A stretch of DNA of 64,000 nucleotides from an uncultured Desulfobacterales bacterium (GTDB lineage: Bacteria > Desulfobacterota > Desulfobacteria > Desulfobacterales > SpSt-501): positions 1-64,000 of the forward strand of contig CALIUY010000012.1 in assembly GCA_938048455.1 (NCBI GenBank). The letters run 5' to 3'. The position numbers and the translations under genes were made by a program. Of this stretch, positions 8,335 to 17,932 are shown piece by piece. The notes under the pieces were generated by a model. It was given only the letters and a program-made list of their open reading frames with translations, was not told the origin of the DNA and searched no databases. Each line of letters opens with the position of its first letter. The stretch's first letter is position 1.

Positions 8335-9301
8335 GGTCTCCCCCCCGTGAAGGCGGACCCGCAGCCCGGCGTCGGTAGAGCCGCAGGCGGTGGCCGGCGC
8401 CCATGATGCCCTCCGGCAGGAAAAAGATCAGCAAGATGAGCACGACCCCCAGGATCAGCGTCCAGTACTCGGTAAAGCCGCCGACGACGGTGCGCAGCAG
8501 CACGATGATCGCCGCGCCCAGCATCGGGCCGAGAAAGGTGAACCATCCGCCGAGAAGGCACATGATGAAAATCTCCAGCGAAAGGACCCAGAAAAGCATG
8601 TCCGGGAAGACCGAGCCTTCGAGGACGACGAAGAGGACCCCGGCTACGCCGGCGAAGAAGGTGGCGATCACGATCGCCGTCAGCTGGTGGCGGCGGACAT
8701 GGATGCCGACCGCAGCGCAGCGCTGGGGGTTGTCGCGGATGGCGCGGAGGGTCGTGCCGAAAGGGGACTCGAGGATCCGGTGCATGGCGAGCAGGCAGAC
8801 GCCGACCACCGCCAGGAGGAAGGTGAAGGCCGACCCGGAGCCGGAAAGGGCCTCGGGCAGGGGGATCCCGTGAATGCCGTCGTCGCCGTTGGTGAGGTCG
8901 TACCAGCGCAGGGCGAGGATCCAGAGGAGCGATCCGAGCGAGATCTGGATCATGCCGAAATAGAGCTTGTTCAGACGGATGCAAAGACTGCCGATCATCA
9001 GCCCGGCGAACGCCGCCGCGAGCGGACCGGCGGCGAGCCCCACCCAGGCCGGAAGCGAGGTTTTCGTGATCAGCAGCGCGGCGGTGTAGGCGCCGACTCC
9101 GTAGAAGGCGCCGTGGTGGAATTGGTAGGCTCCCCCGTGCCCCACCAGCAGGTTCAGACTCATCGCGAGCAGGCCCGTCACGAGGATCACCCCCAGGAGG
9201 TAGACCGTGAATCGTCCTGCCGCGAGCGGGGCGAAGAACAGCGCCAGCCAAAGGCCGAGCGCCCAAAGCATCGCGGGAGAGAAGCTCCGTGCCGGCCGCA
9301 T
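8321..9301 (-). CDS. livM: ABC transporter permease LivM
   Basis: About 326 residues with roughly eight to nine membrane helices. The family signature is GAYQFHHGAFYGVGAYTAALL near residue 50 and the coupling helix contains AIRDNPQRCAAVGIHVRRHQL near 200. I used the ATG at 9301. A GTG at 9316 would overlap the livH stop as GTGA, the pattern seen elsewhere in this window, and is a serious alternative; it adds five residues (VKVTR). LivM forms the inner-membrane pore with LivH. Confidence 0.9.
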   Translation of the reverse strand: MRPARSFSPAMLWALGLWLALFFAPLAAGRFTVYLLGVILVTGLLAMSLNLLVGHGGAYQFHHGAFYGVGAYTAALLITKTSLPAWVGLAAGPLAAAFAGLMIGSLCIRLNKLYFGMIQISLGSLLWILALRWYDLTNGDDGIHGIPLPEALSGSGSAFTFLLAVVGVCLLAMHRILESPFGTTLRAIRDNPQRCAAVGIHVRRHQLTAIVIATFFAGVAGVLFVVLEGSVFPDMLFWVLSLEIFIMCLLGGWFTFLGPMLGAAIIVLLRTVVGGFTEYWTLILGVVLILLIFFLPEGIMGAGHRLRLYRRRAAGPPSRGGDRAAG

Positions 9302-9312
9302 GCGGGTGACTT

Positions 9313-10203
9313 TCACCACACCGACCGGAGCAGACCGGTCGGCTTGAAGGTGAGGATGAGGACCACCGCGAGGTAGGGGAAGACGATGGCGAATTGCGGC
9401 AAAACGAGAACCCCGAGCGATTGCGTGACCCCGAACAGGAGCGATCCCACGAGCGCCCCCCAGATGTTGCCCAGCCCCCCGATGGTGACGATCAGGAAGG
9501 CCTCGATGATGATCGTGTGATCCATGCCGAGGGTGACGCTGATCGTGGGCGAGACCAGCGCTCCGCCCAGGCCGGCGAGCATGCAGCCCAAAACGAAAGC
9601 CCACGCGAAAACCCAGCTCACGTGGATGCCGATGGCGCCGACCATCTCGCGGTCGACCGCGGCCGCGCGCGCGATCTTGCCGAAGCGCGTTTTCGCGGAG
9701 ACGAGCCAGAGGGCGACGGCGACCGCAGGGCCGACAAGCAAGAGAAAAAGGTTGTAGCGCGGCAGCGCCGTCCCCAGGACATCGAGCGATCCCTGAAGAA
9801 ACGGGGGGGGGACGATCGAACGGTAGTCCGCCCCCCAGGTCATCTTGGTCAGATCGCCTAAGATCAGGGCCAGCCCGAAGGTGAACAGCAGCAGCATAAG
9901 GTGTTCGCGCTCGTAGAGGTGGCGGAAGAGGAGCCGCTCGGCGGCGAGGCTGATCCCCCCTACGATCAGCGGGGCGCCCACCATCGCCGCCCAGAAACCC
10001 GCCGGATGGTTCCCCAGGGCGGTGGCGATCGCGTGGGCGGCGAAAGCGCCGATCATGTAAAGAGATCCGTGAGCGACGTTCGGCACGCGCAGCACGCCCA
10101 GGATGAAGCTCAACCCCGAGGCGACGATGAAGAGGATCATCGCCCGACTGAGCCCCACGAGAAACTGGCCGAGAAAGGCCGCGAGGCTGAAGGAAGATTC
10201 CAT
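9313..10203 (-). CDS. livH: ABC transporter permease LivH
   Basis: 296 residues and about eight membrane helices. It starts with a short tail and then GLSRAMILFIVASGLSFILG. The LivH motifs GVLRVPNVAHGSLYMIGAF and AIGIHVSWVFAWAFVLGCML are present; the second marks the loop that contacts the ATPases. It lies between livK and livM in the same direction and is the second pore subunit of the importer. Confidence 0.9.
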   Translation of the reverse strand: MESSFSLAAFLGQFLVGLSRAMILFIVASGLSFILGVLRVPNVAHGSLYMIGAFAAHAIATALGNHPAGFWAAMVGAPLIVGGISLAAERLLFRHLYEREHLMLLLFTFGLALILGDLTKMTWGADYRSIVPPPFLQGSLDVLGTALPRYNLFLLLVGPAVAVALWLVSAKTRFGKIARAAAVDREMVGAIGIHVSWVFAWAFVLGCMLAGLGGALVSPTISVTLGMDHTIIIEAFLIVTIGGLGNIWGALVGSLLFGVTQSLGVLVLPQFAIVFPYLAVVLILTFKPTGLLRSVW

Positions 10204-10248
10204 TGTCGCGTTCCGGGGCAGCGCATGCCGCCGCAGCCGGGATCCGGC

Positions 10249-11472
10249 CTACTTGCGGGCTCCCAGCACCTCCTCGCAGGTGGGCATGACCTCGGCCCCC
10301 CGCAGGGTGAGGATGTCGGCGGCGACGGCCGCCTGGTGCTCCTGCGAAAGGCGGGTGGTTCCGAAATAGATCGGCAGAACGGCCTGATGGTCGCAGGCGC
10401 GCATTTCCACCTTGCCGACGGGGGAATCGACCTTCAGCCCTTCCAGCGCGTCGATGAAGGCTTCGCGGTCGATCTTGCCCGCCTTGCGGAAGCCTTCGGC
10501 GATGAACTGAGCGGTCAGAAAGGCATGGTAGGCCGGAAACCCCGGCGGGGTCTTGTAGCGAGCCTGAAAGTCCTTGACGAACTTCTGGTGGCTGCTCATC
10601 TCGGGGTAGTAAAAGAGATAGTCCATCGTCCCCATGACCCCCTCGGGAGCGTTCAGGCCGAGGGGCTTGAGCACGGCGTAGTCGATCGCCGTGTGGATAT
10701 AGATCGCCGTGTTTCGGTGCAGGCCCGTCGCCTGAATGGTCTTGAGCACGTTGGCCATGCTCGCTCCGCCGGTGCAGAAATGGACGAGGTCGGGCTTGGC
10801 GGCCTGGATGCTCGTGAAGTAGGGGACGAGGTCGGGTTCGCCGAGCTTCCACCAGGTTCGGCCGAGGAACTCGACCTCGGGTCGGAGCTGCTTCAAATAG
10901 TGCGTGAAGCTGTCGTCCAAGGCGTGGCCGTACTCGTAGTCGTCGCCCGCGACCCAGATGCGCAGGAACGGCTTGCGCGCGAGCACCGTCGCCGCGGCCT
11001 TCGTCGCCATGGCCGTGTTCTCGGTCGTCGAGAAGACATAACGGTGGCCGGCCTTGCCGGTGATGTTGGCGCTTTTGCCCATCCAGGTGAAGAAGGGGAT
11101 CTTCTCCTTTTTGGCCACGGCGTCGGAGATGGCGAGCGCCACCCCGCTGTTCACCACCCCCACGATCACGTCGACGTTTTCCTTGAGGGCGAGCTCTTTG
11201 GCCATGTTGAGGCCGATGTCGACCTTGAACTTGTCGTCGCGGGTGACGAACTCGATCTTGCCGCCCAGAATCCCCTGGCGGTTGATCTCCTCGACGGCCA
11301 TCTTGAAGCCGTTCAACGCGTCGTTGCCGAACACCGCGGGCGGACCGCTGTAGGTGTCGACGATGCCGACCTTGATGTTGCGCGCCTCGGCGCCGCCGGT
11401 GATCCCGGCAACAACCACGGCCGCCGCCAGAACCCCAACCAGACCCCTGGAGATGAACCCCTGGCTTTTCAT
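10249..11472 (-). CDS. Periplasmic substrate-binding protein of the Liv-type transporter
   Basis: 407 residues with a clear N-terminal signal peptide (MKSQGFISRGLVGVLAAAVVVAG, predicted cleavage after GGAEA). A type-1 periplasmic-binding fold follows: IKVGIVDTYSGPPAVFGNDALNGFKMA near residue 33 and KENVDVIVGVVNSGVALA near 95. This is the LivK/HAAT superfamily. First gene of the minus-strand liv operon. The ligand cannot be read from sequence; branched-chain amino acids, short amides, urea or aromatic acids are all found in this superfamily. Confidence 0.88.
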   Translation of the reverse strand: MKSQGFISRGLVGVLAAAVVVAGITGGAEARNIKVGIVDTYSGPPAVFGNDALNGFKMAVEEINRQGILGGKIEFVTRDDKFKVDIGLNMAKELALKENVDVIVGVVNSGVALAISDAVAKKEKIPFFTWMGKSANITGKAGHRYVFSTTENTAMATKAAATVLARKPFLRIWVAGDDYEYGHALDDSFTHYLKQLRPEVEFLGRTWWKLGEPDLVPYFTSIQAAKPDLVHFCTGGASMANVLKTIQATGLHRNTAIYIHTAIDYAVLKPLGLNAPEGVMGTMDYLFYYPEMSSHQKFVKDFQARYKTPPGFPAYHAFLTAQFIAEGFRKAGKIDREAFIDALEGLKVDSPVGKVEMRACDHQAVLPIYFGTTRLSQEHQAAVAADILTLRGAEVMPTCEEVLGARK

Positions 11473-11633
11473 GACGACCTCCCCTGGGTGGTGAACCTCC
11501 GCGAAGGGACCGCCGCGGGTTTTCCCCCGCCCCGCGAAGGCTCCCGCCGCACGGCTTGAAATGAGGCTTTTTTCCTATTAAGGAGATCAAGTGAAGTCAA
11601 GACATTTCCCCACCCCTTCGGCGAGGTGTCCCG

Positions 11634-12866
11634 ATGATCCGCGTGAACGAACATTACCTCAAGCTGCAGGCTTCCTATCTCTTTTCCGACATCGCCCGGC
11701 GGGTGGCCGCCTTCCAGAAGGCGCATCCCGAAAAGGAAATCATCCGGCTCGGCATCGGGGATGTCACCCGGCCGCTTCCCCCGGCGTGCATCGCGGCCTT
11801 TCACCGCGCCGTGGACGAGATGGCCGACCCGGCGAGCTTCCGCGGTTACGGCCCCGAGCAGGGCTATCCGTTCCTGCGCGAGGCGATCGCCCGCGAGGAC
11901 TTCCAGCGCCGGGGGGCGCCGATCGAAGCCGACGAGATCTTCGTGAGCGACGGCTCCAAGTGCGACGTCGCCAACATCCAGGAAATCTTCGCCGCCGAGG
12001 TCACGGTGGCGATCCCCGATCCGGTCTACCCGGTCTACCTGGACACGAACGTCATGGCCGGCCGCACGGGGAACTTCGTCGACGGCCGTTACGCCGGGGT
12101 CGTCTACCTCGACTGCACGCGCGCCAACGGCTATGTGCCCGAGTTGCCCGACCGCGACGTGGATCTGATCTACCTCTGCTTTCCCAACAACCCGACCGGC
12201 GCGGTGATTTCCCGCGAACGGCTGAAAACCTGGGTGGATTACGCCCGCGAGCGCCGCGCGCTCATTCTCTACGATGCCGCCTACGAGACCTTTCTCCGCG
12301 ACGAGCGCCTGCCGCACTCGATCTACGAAATCGAGGGCGCCTGCGAGGTGGCGATCGAATTCCGCAGTTTTTCGAAAACCGCGGGCTTCACCGGCACCCG
12401 TTGCGCCTACACGGTGGTGCCGAAGAGCTGCACGGCTTGGACAGCGGCGGGCGAGCCGCACTCCGTGCACGGCCTGTGGCTCCGGCGGCATACGACCAAG
12501 TTCAACGGCGTCTCCTATCCCGTGCAGCGCGCGGCCGAAGCCGTCTACAGCCCCGAGGGAAAGGCCCAATGCCGCGAGCGCATCGACTCCTACCTGCAGA
12601 ACGCCGCCCTGATCCGCCGCGAAATGATCGACCTCGGCTACGAGTGCATCGGCGGGGATCACTCCCCCTACCTCTGGGTGGACACGCGGATGGATTCCTG
12701 GGCCTTTTTCGATCTTCTGCTCGAAAAAGCGAACGTCGTCTGCACTCCCGGCGTGGGATTCGGCCGCTGCGGCGCGGGCTACGTCCGCATCAGCGCCTTT
12801 AACGATCCCGAGAAGGTGGCGCTGGCGATGGAGCGCATCCGCGCCGCCCTGCGCCGCCGGGGATGA
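11634..12866 (+). CDS. dapL: LL-diaminopimelate aminotransferase DapL
   Basis: 410 residues. It begins [20 protein letters not shown] and has [14 protein letters not shown] near 42, [14 protein letters not shown] near 80, FPNNPTGA near 185 and the PLP lysine in [12 protein letters not shown] near 245. These are diagnostic of DapL, which converts tetrahydrodipicolinate directly to LL-diaminopimelate for lysine and cell-wall synthesis. DapL is typical of Desulfobacterota, Chlamydiae, spirochaetes and plants rather than enterobacteria. Transcribed away from the liv operon. Its stop overlaps the next start by ATGA. Confidence 0.95.
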   Translation: MIRVNEHYLKLQASYLFSDIARRVAAFQKAHPEKEIIRLGIGDVTRPLPPACIAAFHRAVDEMADPASFRGYGPEQGYPFLREAIAREDFQRRGAPIEADEIFVSDGSKCDVANIQEIFAAEVTVAIPDPVYPVYLDTNVMAGRTGNFVDGRYAGVVYLDCTRANGYVPELPDRDVDLIYLCFPNNPTGAVISRERLKTWVDYARERRALILYDAAYETFLRDERLPHSIYEIEGACEVAIEFRSFSKTAGFTGTRCAYTVVPKSCTAWTAAGEPHSVHGLWLRRHTTKFNGVSYPVQRAAEAVYSPEGKAQCRERIDSYLQNAALIRREMIDLGYECIGGDHSPYLWVDTRMDSWAFFDLLLEKANVVCTPGVGFGRCGAGYVRISAFNDPEKVALAMERIRAALRRRG

Positions 12867-13510
12867 CGTCCGCGGTCACGGGCCTCCGGTTCCGGATTGC
12901 GTTACGAACCCGGGCCGGCCTCCTTGTTTTCGCCTGTCTTCTCGGGCCGGGGTTTTGCGCCGGAGCCGCCTCCGAGGCGCCGATCGAAGCCCTGCGCCGG
13001 CATCTCGAGCAGGCGCTCGCCGTGCTGCGCCTTCCCTGCGCCGAGGACCCGGCCTGCCCTTCCGCCAAGCTCGCCCGGCTGCGCGAAATCGCCGCAGACG
13101 CCGTCGATTTCCACGAGTTTTCGCGACGGGCCTTTTCCTTCGGCTGGGCGGAGCTGACCCCCGACGGCCGGGCCGCCTTCGCGGCCGAGTTCACCGGCTT
13201 TCTCCTCGCGGCCCATCTCCCCCGGGCGCTCGAGCGCTACACCGGCGAGGAGGTGCGTCTGCTGGACGAGCGGCTCTTGGCTCCCGGAAAGGCCGCCGTC
13301 CGGGGCCTTCTGCGCGGTGCGGGATTCGAGATTCCCTTCGAGGTGCGTCTGAAGCTCCGGGGGGAGACCTGGGCGGCCTACGACGTGGAAGCCTTCGGCA
13401 TCAGCGCGGTCGTCCTCTACCGCGCGCAGCTCGCCGCCCTGCGGCGGGCGCTCGGCAGCGAGCAGCTCCTCGATCTGCTGCGCCGGCGCCGGGAGGCCGG
13501 TGCGCCGTAG
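12863..13510 (+). CDS. MlaC/Ttg2D-family periplasmic phospholipid-binding protein
   Basis: 215 residues with an N-terminal signal-like helix ([17 protein letters not shown]). The body resembles Mla[30 protein letters not shown] near residue 75, then [17 protein letters not shown] and [29 protein letters not shown]. MlaC shuttles phospholipid between the outer-membrane MlaA complex and the inner-membrane MlaFEDB. No other mla genes lie nearby; it is coupled to dapL by a 4-bp overlap. The family match is by motif pattern and is reasonably safe, but the exact ligand is inferred. Confidence 0.75.
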   Translation: MTSAVTGLRFRIALRTRAGLLVFACLLGPGFCAGAASEAPIEALRRHLEQALAVLRLPCAEDPACPSAKLARLREIAADAVDFHEFSRRAFSFGWAELTPDGRAAFAAEFTGFLLAAHLPRALERYTGEEVRLLDERLLAPGKAAVRGLLRGAGFEIPFEVRLKLRGETWAAYDVEAFGISAVVLYRAQLAALRRALGSEQLLDLLRRRREAGAP

Positions 13511-13516
13511 CGGGCC

Positions 13517-14056
13517 TCAGGGACCCCCCAGCCGGCCCCGAAAGACCTCGATCGCTTCGCGGAGCAGGCGGCGGATGAAGACCTCTCGGTCGCCCCGCGG
13601 AAGGCTGCGGTAGGCCTCGTAGCCGGGGTGGGATTCGGCGAGCTCCGGCGGGCGCTCCCGCAGGGCGGCGCGCTGTTCCTCGAACCGGCCGATGAGATCC
13701 ACGAGCCGCATCTCGGCCCCGGGGATCGCCTTCAGCCAGCCGATCCGGCGCATCAGCTCGAAGCGTACGAAATCGGCGAGCAGCAGATGGATGTCGACGA
13801 CGCGAAGCTGCTGCTCGTTTTCGAGGTAGAAAAAGCGGGCCGCAGGCCCCAGATCGAGCGTCCCCAGGATCAGCTCGTAGAACGCGTTTGCGCTCTCGTC
13901 CCCCGGGGTGGCGAGAAAGAGCAGCGTGCGATCGGAGAGGTCGACCAGTCGGGTCTCCACCCCGTAGTCCTCCCCGAAACGCGCCCGCCAGGGTCCGAAG
14001 GCCCTCTGCGCGAAGGATTTCCGGCGGAAAGCGGCGAGGTCGACGACTTTGCTCAT
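13517..14056 (-). CDS. Uncharacterised soluble protein coupled to tatC
   Basis: 179 residues from MSKVVDLAAFRRK. I do not recognise the family. It is soluble and charged, with no signal peptide or membrane segment. It is predicted to be mostly helical and to end in RREAI-like basic helices. The ATG overlaps the tatC stop (ATGA), so it is probably co-translated with tatC and might assist it, but that is inference from position only. Its stop is 6 bp from the convergent mlaC-like stop. Confidence 0.65.
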   Translation of the reverse strand: MSKVVDLAAFRRKSFAQRAFGPWRARFGEDYGVETRLVDLSDRTLLFLATPGDESANAFYELILGTLDLGPAARFFYLENEQQLRVVDIHLLLADFVRFELMRRIGWLKAIPGAEMRLVDLIGRFEEQRAALRERPPELAESHPGYEAYRSLPRGDREVFIRRLLREAIEVFRGRLGGP

Positions 14057-14778
14057 CGCAACCCGGAGCTGCGGTTCAGGCGCATGCCGAGGAGCCCCGC
14101 CTCGAAGAGCAGATAGAGCGGCACCGCCATCAGAGCCAGGTTGAAGGCGTCCGGTGTGGGGGTGAGGACGGCGGAGACGATCGTGATCGCCAGCACGGCG
14201 TAGCGGCGGTTCCGGGCGAGACGCTCGCGGCGCAGGACGCCGAGCCGTCCGAGCAGGATCATGGCGAGCGGCAGCTCGAAGAGGATGCCGAAAGCGAAGA
14301 GAAACAACAGGCAGAAGCCGACGAATTTGCGCACCGAGATCAGCGCCTCGACGGAGGGCCCCTCGAACTCGAGCAGGAAGGCCACGCCGTAAGGCAGCGT
14401 GACCTGCAGGCAGAAGAAAAATCCGGCGAAGAAGAGCACCACCGCGGCGGCCCAATAGCGGCGCATGGGGGGGCCGGAAAAGGAGGGAAACGCGGCCTGC
14501 AGGCCGCAGAGGACGGCCCAGAGAAGGTACGGGAAGCCGGCGAAGACCCCGAAGGCGAGCGCGAGGGCGAGCAGGCTGAAGAGCACCTCCGGGATGCCGA
14601 AGGCCGCAAGGCGCACCCCGGTGTGGTGGTGGAGAAACCGCAGGGCGGAGTCGGCGAAGAAGTAGCCGACGACCGAAAAGAAAAACACCACCCCCGCGAC
14701 CCGGATGAGGGCCGAGCGGAGGCGGGCGAGGCCGGCCAACAGGCCGGAAGAGGCGGCGGTCGGGGGGCTGCGGTGCAT
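14053..14778 (-). CDS. tatC: Twin-arginine translocase subunit TatC
   Basis: 241 residues with about six membrane helices. Although divergent, it keeps family hallmarks: LVxxLRSALIR-like N-terminal segment (LARLRSALIRVAGVV), TLPYGVAFLLEF, the conserved FGILFELPLAMILLGRLGVL near residue 160 with the functionally important Glu, RRYAVLAITIVSAVLTPTPD and a final LYLLFEAG. TatC recognises twin-arginine signals and exports folded proteins. No tatA or tatB gene is adjacent. The following gene is translationally coupled. Confidence 0.88.
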   Translation of the reverse strand: MHRSPPTAASSGLLAGLARLRSALIRVAGVVFFFSVVGYFFADSALRFLHHHTGVRLAAFGIPEVLFSLLALALAFGVFAGFPYLLWAVLCGLQAAFPSFSGPPMRRYWAAAVVLFFAGFFFCLQVTLPYGVAFLLEFEGPSVEALISVRKFVGFCLLFLFAFGILFELPLAMILLGRLGVLRRERLARNRRYAVLAITIVSAVLTPTPDAFNLALMAVPLYLLFEAGLLGMRLNRSSGLR

Positions 14779-14875
14779 GGGCTTGGCCGTGGCCGGGGGG
14801 TCGGATGCGGTGCGATGCTTTGCTTATCTGCCACGCGGGGCGCGGCGGTGTCAAGGAGGTGCGCCGGCGCGGGCC

Positions 14876-16417
14876 CTATTCTTCCGGGGAGTCCTCGATC
14901 CGTTCGAATCCCCGGTATTGCAGCGCTTCCGAGACGTGGCGGGCGGTGATGCGCTCGTGTTCTTCGAGGTCGGCGATCGTGCGCGCGAGCTTGAGCACGC
15001 GCTGAAAGGCGCGCGCCGAAAGGCCGAGGCGCTCGAGCGCCGCTTCGAGCAGGCGCCGGCTTTCGGCGTCGATCGGGCAGAAGGTCCGCAGGTGACGGTT
15101 CCCCATGCGCGCGTTGCAGAGAACCCGGCTTTTGCGGAACCGGGCCTGCTGCACGGCGCGGGCCCGGGCGACCCGGGCGCGGATCGAAGAGGAAGGCTCC
15201 GCGGCCGCCGGTTGCAGCAGCTCTCCGCGGGCTACGGCCGGCACCTCGACGTGCAGGTCGATGCGGTCGAGAAGCGGGCCGGAGACGCGGGCCCGGTAGC
15301 GCCGAAGCTGGGTTTCCGTGCACTGGCAGGCATGCCGGCTGTCACCCCGGTAGCCGCAGGGGCAGGGATTCATGGCCGCCGCCAACATGAAGGAGGCGGG
15401 GTAGGTCAGGGTCGAGGCCGCACGCGAAAGGGTCACCCGGCGGTCCTCCAAGGGCTGGCGCAGGGCCTCGAGGACGTGCCGTTTGAACTCGGGCAGCTCG
15501 TCCAGAAACAGGACCCCGTGGTGGGCGAGGCTCACCTCCCCCGGCCGGGGAACGGCTCCGCCGCCGATCAGACCGGCGTCGGAAATCGTGTGGTGCGGCG
15601 CACGAAAGGGCCGCCGCGCGATGAGGGTGCGCCGCGGTTCGAGCAGTCCGGCCGCGCTGTACACCTGGGTGGTCTCGAGCGCTTCCTCGAAGGAGAGCGG
15701 CGGAAGGATCGAGGGCAGCCTCCGGGCGAGCATGGTCTTGCCCGATCCCGGCGGTCCGATCAGCAGCAGGTTGTGTCCGCCTGCGGCGGCGATTTCGAGC
15801 GCCCGCTTGGCATGCTCCTGGCCGTGCACCTCGGCGAAATCCTCTTCGCCGCCGGGATCGGCCTCGAGCCGTTCGAAGCTCCCCGCAGGAAGCGGCGGAA
15901 TCGGCCGGTCGCCGTTCAGGTGCTCGACCGCCTCGGCGAGGCTTCCGGCGGGCAGGACCGCGATCCCCTCGACGACGGCGGCCTCCGGCGCGTTCGCGGC
16001 GGGGACGAGGACGGCGGCGAACCCCCAGCGCTTGGCGGCAAGCGCGGTCGAGAGCATTCCCGGCACGGGTTTGAGCCGGCCGTCGAGCGAGAGCTCCCCC
16101 GCCACCACGTGCCGCGCAAGCGCCTCCTGAGAGACGATGCCGTCTGCGGCCAGGATACCGAGCGCAATCGGCAGATCGAACCCGGTCCCCTCCTTGCGCA
16201 TGTCGGCCGGGGCGAGGTTCACCGTAATGCGGTCGGCGGGGAAGCGAAAGCCCGAGTTGGCGATGGCTGCCTTGACCCGCTCACGGCTTTCCTTGACCGC
16301 CGCTTCGGGCAGGCCGACGGTGGCGAAGCTGGGCAAACCCCGGGCGATGTCGACTTCGACTTCGACCTGCAGGGCTTCGATTCCCGAGAGCGCACTGCTG
16401 AACACGCGCGAGAGCAC
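14876..16417 (-). CDS. comM: YifB/ComM-family Mg-chelatase-like AAA+ ATPase
   Basis: 513 residues from a GTG with a good AGGG ribosome site 6-8 bp upstream, beginning VLSRVFSSALSGIEALQVEVEVD as in the family (the frame is open further upstream). Domains: N-terminal ChlI/Lon-like segment (about 1-165), AAA+ ATPase with Walker A GPPGSGKTMLARRLP near 215 and Walker B VLFLDELPEF near 300, and a C-terminal helical domain. A CGYRGDSRHACQC cysteine cluster near 350 is characteristic. ComM is a helicase promoting branch migration during natural transformation; many carriers are not known to be competent. Confidence 0.9.
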   Translation of the reverse strand: MLSRVFSSALSGIEALQVEVEVDIARGLPSFATVGLPEAAVKESRERVKAAIANSGFRFPADRITVNLAPADMRKEGTGFDLPIALGILAADGIVSQEALARHVVAGELSLDGRLKPVPGMLSTALAAKRWGFAAVLVPAANAPEAAVVEGIAVLPAGSLAEAVEHLNGDRPIPPLPAGSFERLEADPGGEEDFAEVHGQEHAKRALEIAAAGGHNLLLIGPPGSGKTMLARRLPSILPPLSFEEALETTQVYSAAGLLEPRRTLIARRPFRAPHHTISDAGLIGGGAVPRPGEVSLAHHGVLFLDELPEFKRHVLEALRQPLEDRRVTLSRAASTLTYPASFMLAAAMNPCPCGYRGDSRHACQCTETQLRRYRARVSGPLLDRIDLHVEVPAVARGELLQPAAAEPSSSIRARVARARAVQQARFRKSRVLCNARMGNRHLRTFCPIDAESRRLLEAALERLGLSARAFQRVLKLARTIADLEEHERITARHVSEALQYRGFERIEDSPEE

Positions 16418-16546
16418 CGTTTCCCTTCCCCGCCGGGACGACCCGGAGCCGGGGGAGAATCTTACCAAAGGCGCGGCCGGCGCACAACGGCCCTGCGGCG
16501 TTCCGCCCGCGCTCCTTGCCAGGATGGGGACGATCGGCTATGAGGG

Positions 16547-17146
16547 ATGCCGACGTCGGAAACGGTACGGGAGCCTCCTTTCGTGTCCAGGGTTCGCCCC
16601 CTCGGCGGGGTTTTGATCGCAGCCCTTCTTTTCGGGACGGTGACGGCCGCCCACGGGGCGGCGTCGGTGTCCCACCTCACGGTTTCGGCCGACGAGGAGC
16701 GGCTGCTGCTGCATCTCGGGCTGGAGGGGGCCTTTCCGGACCGGCTGAAAAAGCGGGTGCTCGAGGGCAAACCGGTGTCGATCGTTTTCACGGTCCGGCT
16801 GAACCGTGTCCGCGACCTCTGGCTCGACGAGCGGGTCGCCGACCGGGTGATCGAGCACATCCTGCGTTTCGACCGACTGAAGAACGAGTTCACCGTGCGC
16901 CGCTCCTGGAAGGGGTTCGAGGCCGAAACGACCCCCTCCTTCGAGGAGGCGCAACAGTGGATGAGCTGGATCGAGGGCTATCCCATCGCCGCGCTCGACC
17001 GACTGGCGCGGGGCTCCTCTTACGCCCTTCTCGCTCAGGCCGGGATCGTGCGCCGCAGTCTTCCTTTCGGCCTGCACCATGTGCTTTTTTTCCTCTCCTT
17101 CTGGGAGGAGGAGACCGACTGGTATGTCCTGCATTTCCGCTACTGA
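16547..17146 (+). CDS. DUF4390-family secreted protein
   Basis: 199 residues with a signal-like hydrophobic segment near residues 20-36 (GGVLIAALLFGTVTAAHG). The remainder is a beta-rich domain with LHLGLEGAFPDRLKKRVLEGKPVSIVFTVRL near 55 and ILRFDRLKNEFTV near 105, the pattern of DUF4390 proteins. These often neighbour NtrY-like kinases in other proteobacteria; none is seen here. Function unknown. Its end overlaps the next gene by 23 bp. The start is uncertain because the ribosome site is poor. Confidence 0.72.
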   Translation: MPTSETVREPPFVSRVRPLGGVLIAALLFGTVTAAHGAASVSHLTVSADEERLLLHLGLEGAFPDRLKKRVLEGKPVSIVFTVRLNRVRDLWLDERVADRVIEHILRFDRLKNEFTVRRSWKGFEAETTPSFEEAQQWMSWIEGYPIAALDRLARGSSYALLAQAGIVRRSLPFGLHHVLFFLSFWEEETDWYVLHFRY

Positions 17147-17897
17147 GGATCTGAACGGAGCCGCAGCCGTCGTCACCGGCGGGACACGCGGCATCGGACT
17201 CGGCATCGCGGAGTATCTGGCCGAGCGCGGCGCCTCGCTCGCCGTCGTCTGGCACCGCCACGAGGCTGCGGCCCGCGCGGCCGAGGAACGTCTGGCCTCC
17301 CGGATGCGGACGGGGCGGAGGCTTCTTCTGCTCCAGGGCGATGCGGGGGATCCCGCCGTGGTGGCCGCGCACCATGCCCGGGTGCGCGCCGAACTCGGCG
17401 CCGTCGCCGTGCTCGTCAACAACGCCGGAATCATGCTCCCGGAGGTTTTCGAGAAGGTCAGCGCGACGCTGTGGGAAGAGACCCTGCGCACGAACCTCTC
17501 CTCCGCCTTTTGCTGGAGCCGTGAAGTCATCCCGGGGATGAAGGAAAAAGGCTTCGGCCGCATCGTTTCCATCGCCTCGATCGCCGCCCGCGGCGGCGGG
17601 GTGATCGGGCCCCACTACGCGGCCTCCAAGGCCGGAATGTTAGGGCTCACGCGTTACGGCGCGCGCGAACTCGGCCGCTTCGGGATCACCCTGAACGCCA
17701 TCGCGCCGGCCTTCATCGAAGATGCGGGCATTTTCGTCGGCTACTCCGCCGAGCAAAAGGCCGAGCTGGCCACGCGCACGGCGACCGGGCGCCTGGGCCG
17801 GGTCGCCGACGTGGTCCGGGCCTTCGCCTATCTGTTGGACTCCCCGTTCGTGACCGGGGTCTGCCTGGACGTCAACGGCGGCGCCTTCATGATCTGA
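17124..17897 (+). CDS. Short-chain dehydrogenase/reductase (FabG-like)
   Basis: 257 residues with the classical SDR layout: nucleotide-binding [18 protein letters not shown] near residue 18, [12 protein letters not shown] near 92, catalytic Ser in [13 protein letters not shown] near 142 and catalytic YAASKAG near 158. NADP preference is suggested by HRHE after the second strand. Resembles 3-oxoacyl-ACP reductases but has no fatty-acid genes beside it, so the substrate is open. I start at the ATG at 17124, which lies inside the DUF4390-type gene; an upstream in-frame ATG would add unrelated residues. Confidence 0.85.
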   Translation: MSCISATEDLNGAAAVVTGGTRGIGLGIAEYLAERGASLAVVWHRHEAAARAAEERLASRMRTGRRLLLLQGDAGDPAVVAAHHARVRAELGAVAVLVNNAGIMLPEVFEKVSATLWEETLRTNLSSAFCWSREVIPGMKEKGFGRIVSIASIAARGGGVIGPHYAASKAGMLGLTRYGARELGRFGITLNAIAPAFIEDAGIFVGYSAEQKAELATRTATGRLGRVADVVRAFAYLLDSPFVTGVCLDVNGGAFMI

Positions 17898-17932
17898 GCA
17901 GGGCGCGCCCTTGGAGGAAAGGACCTAACGCC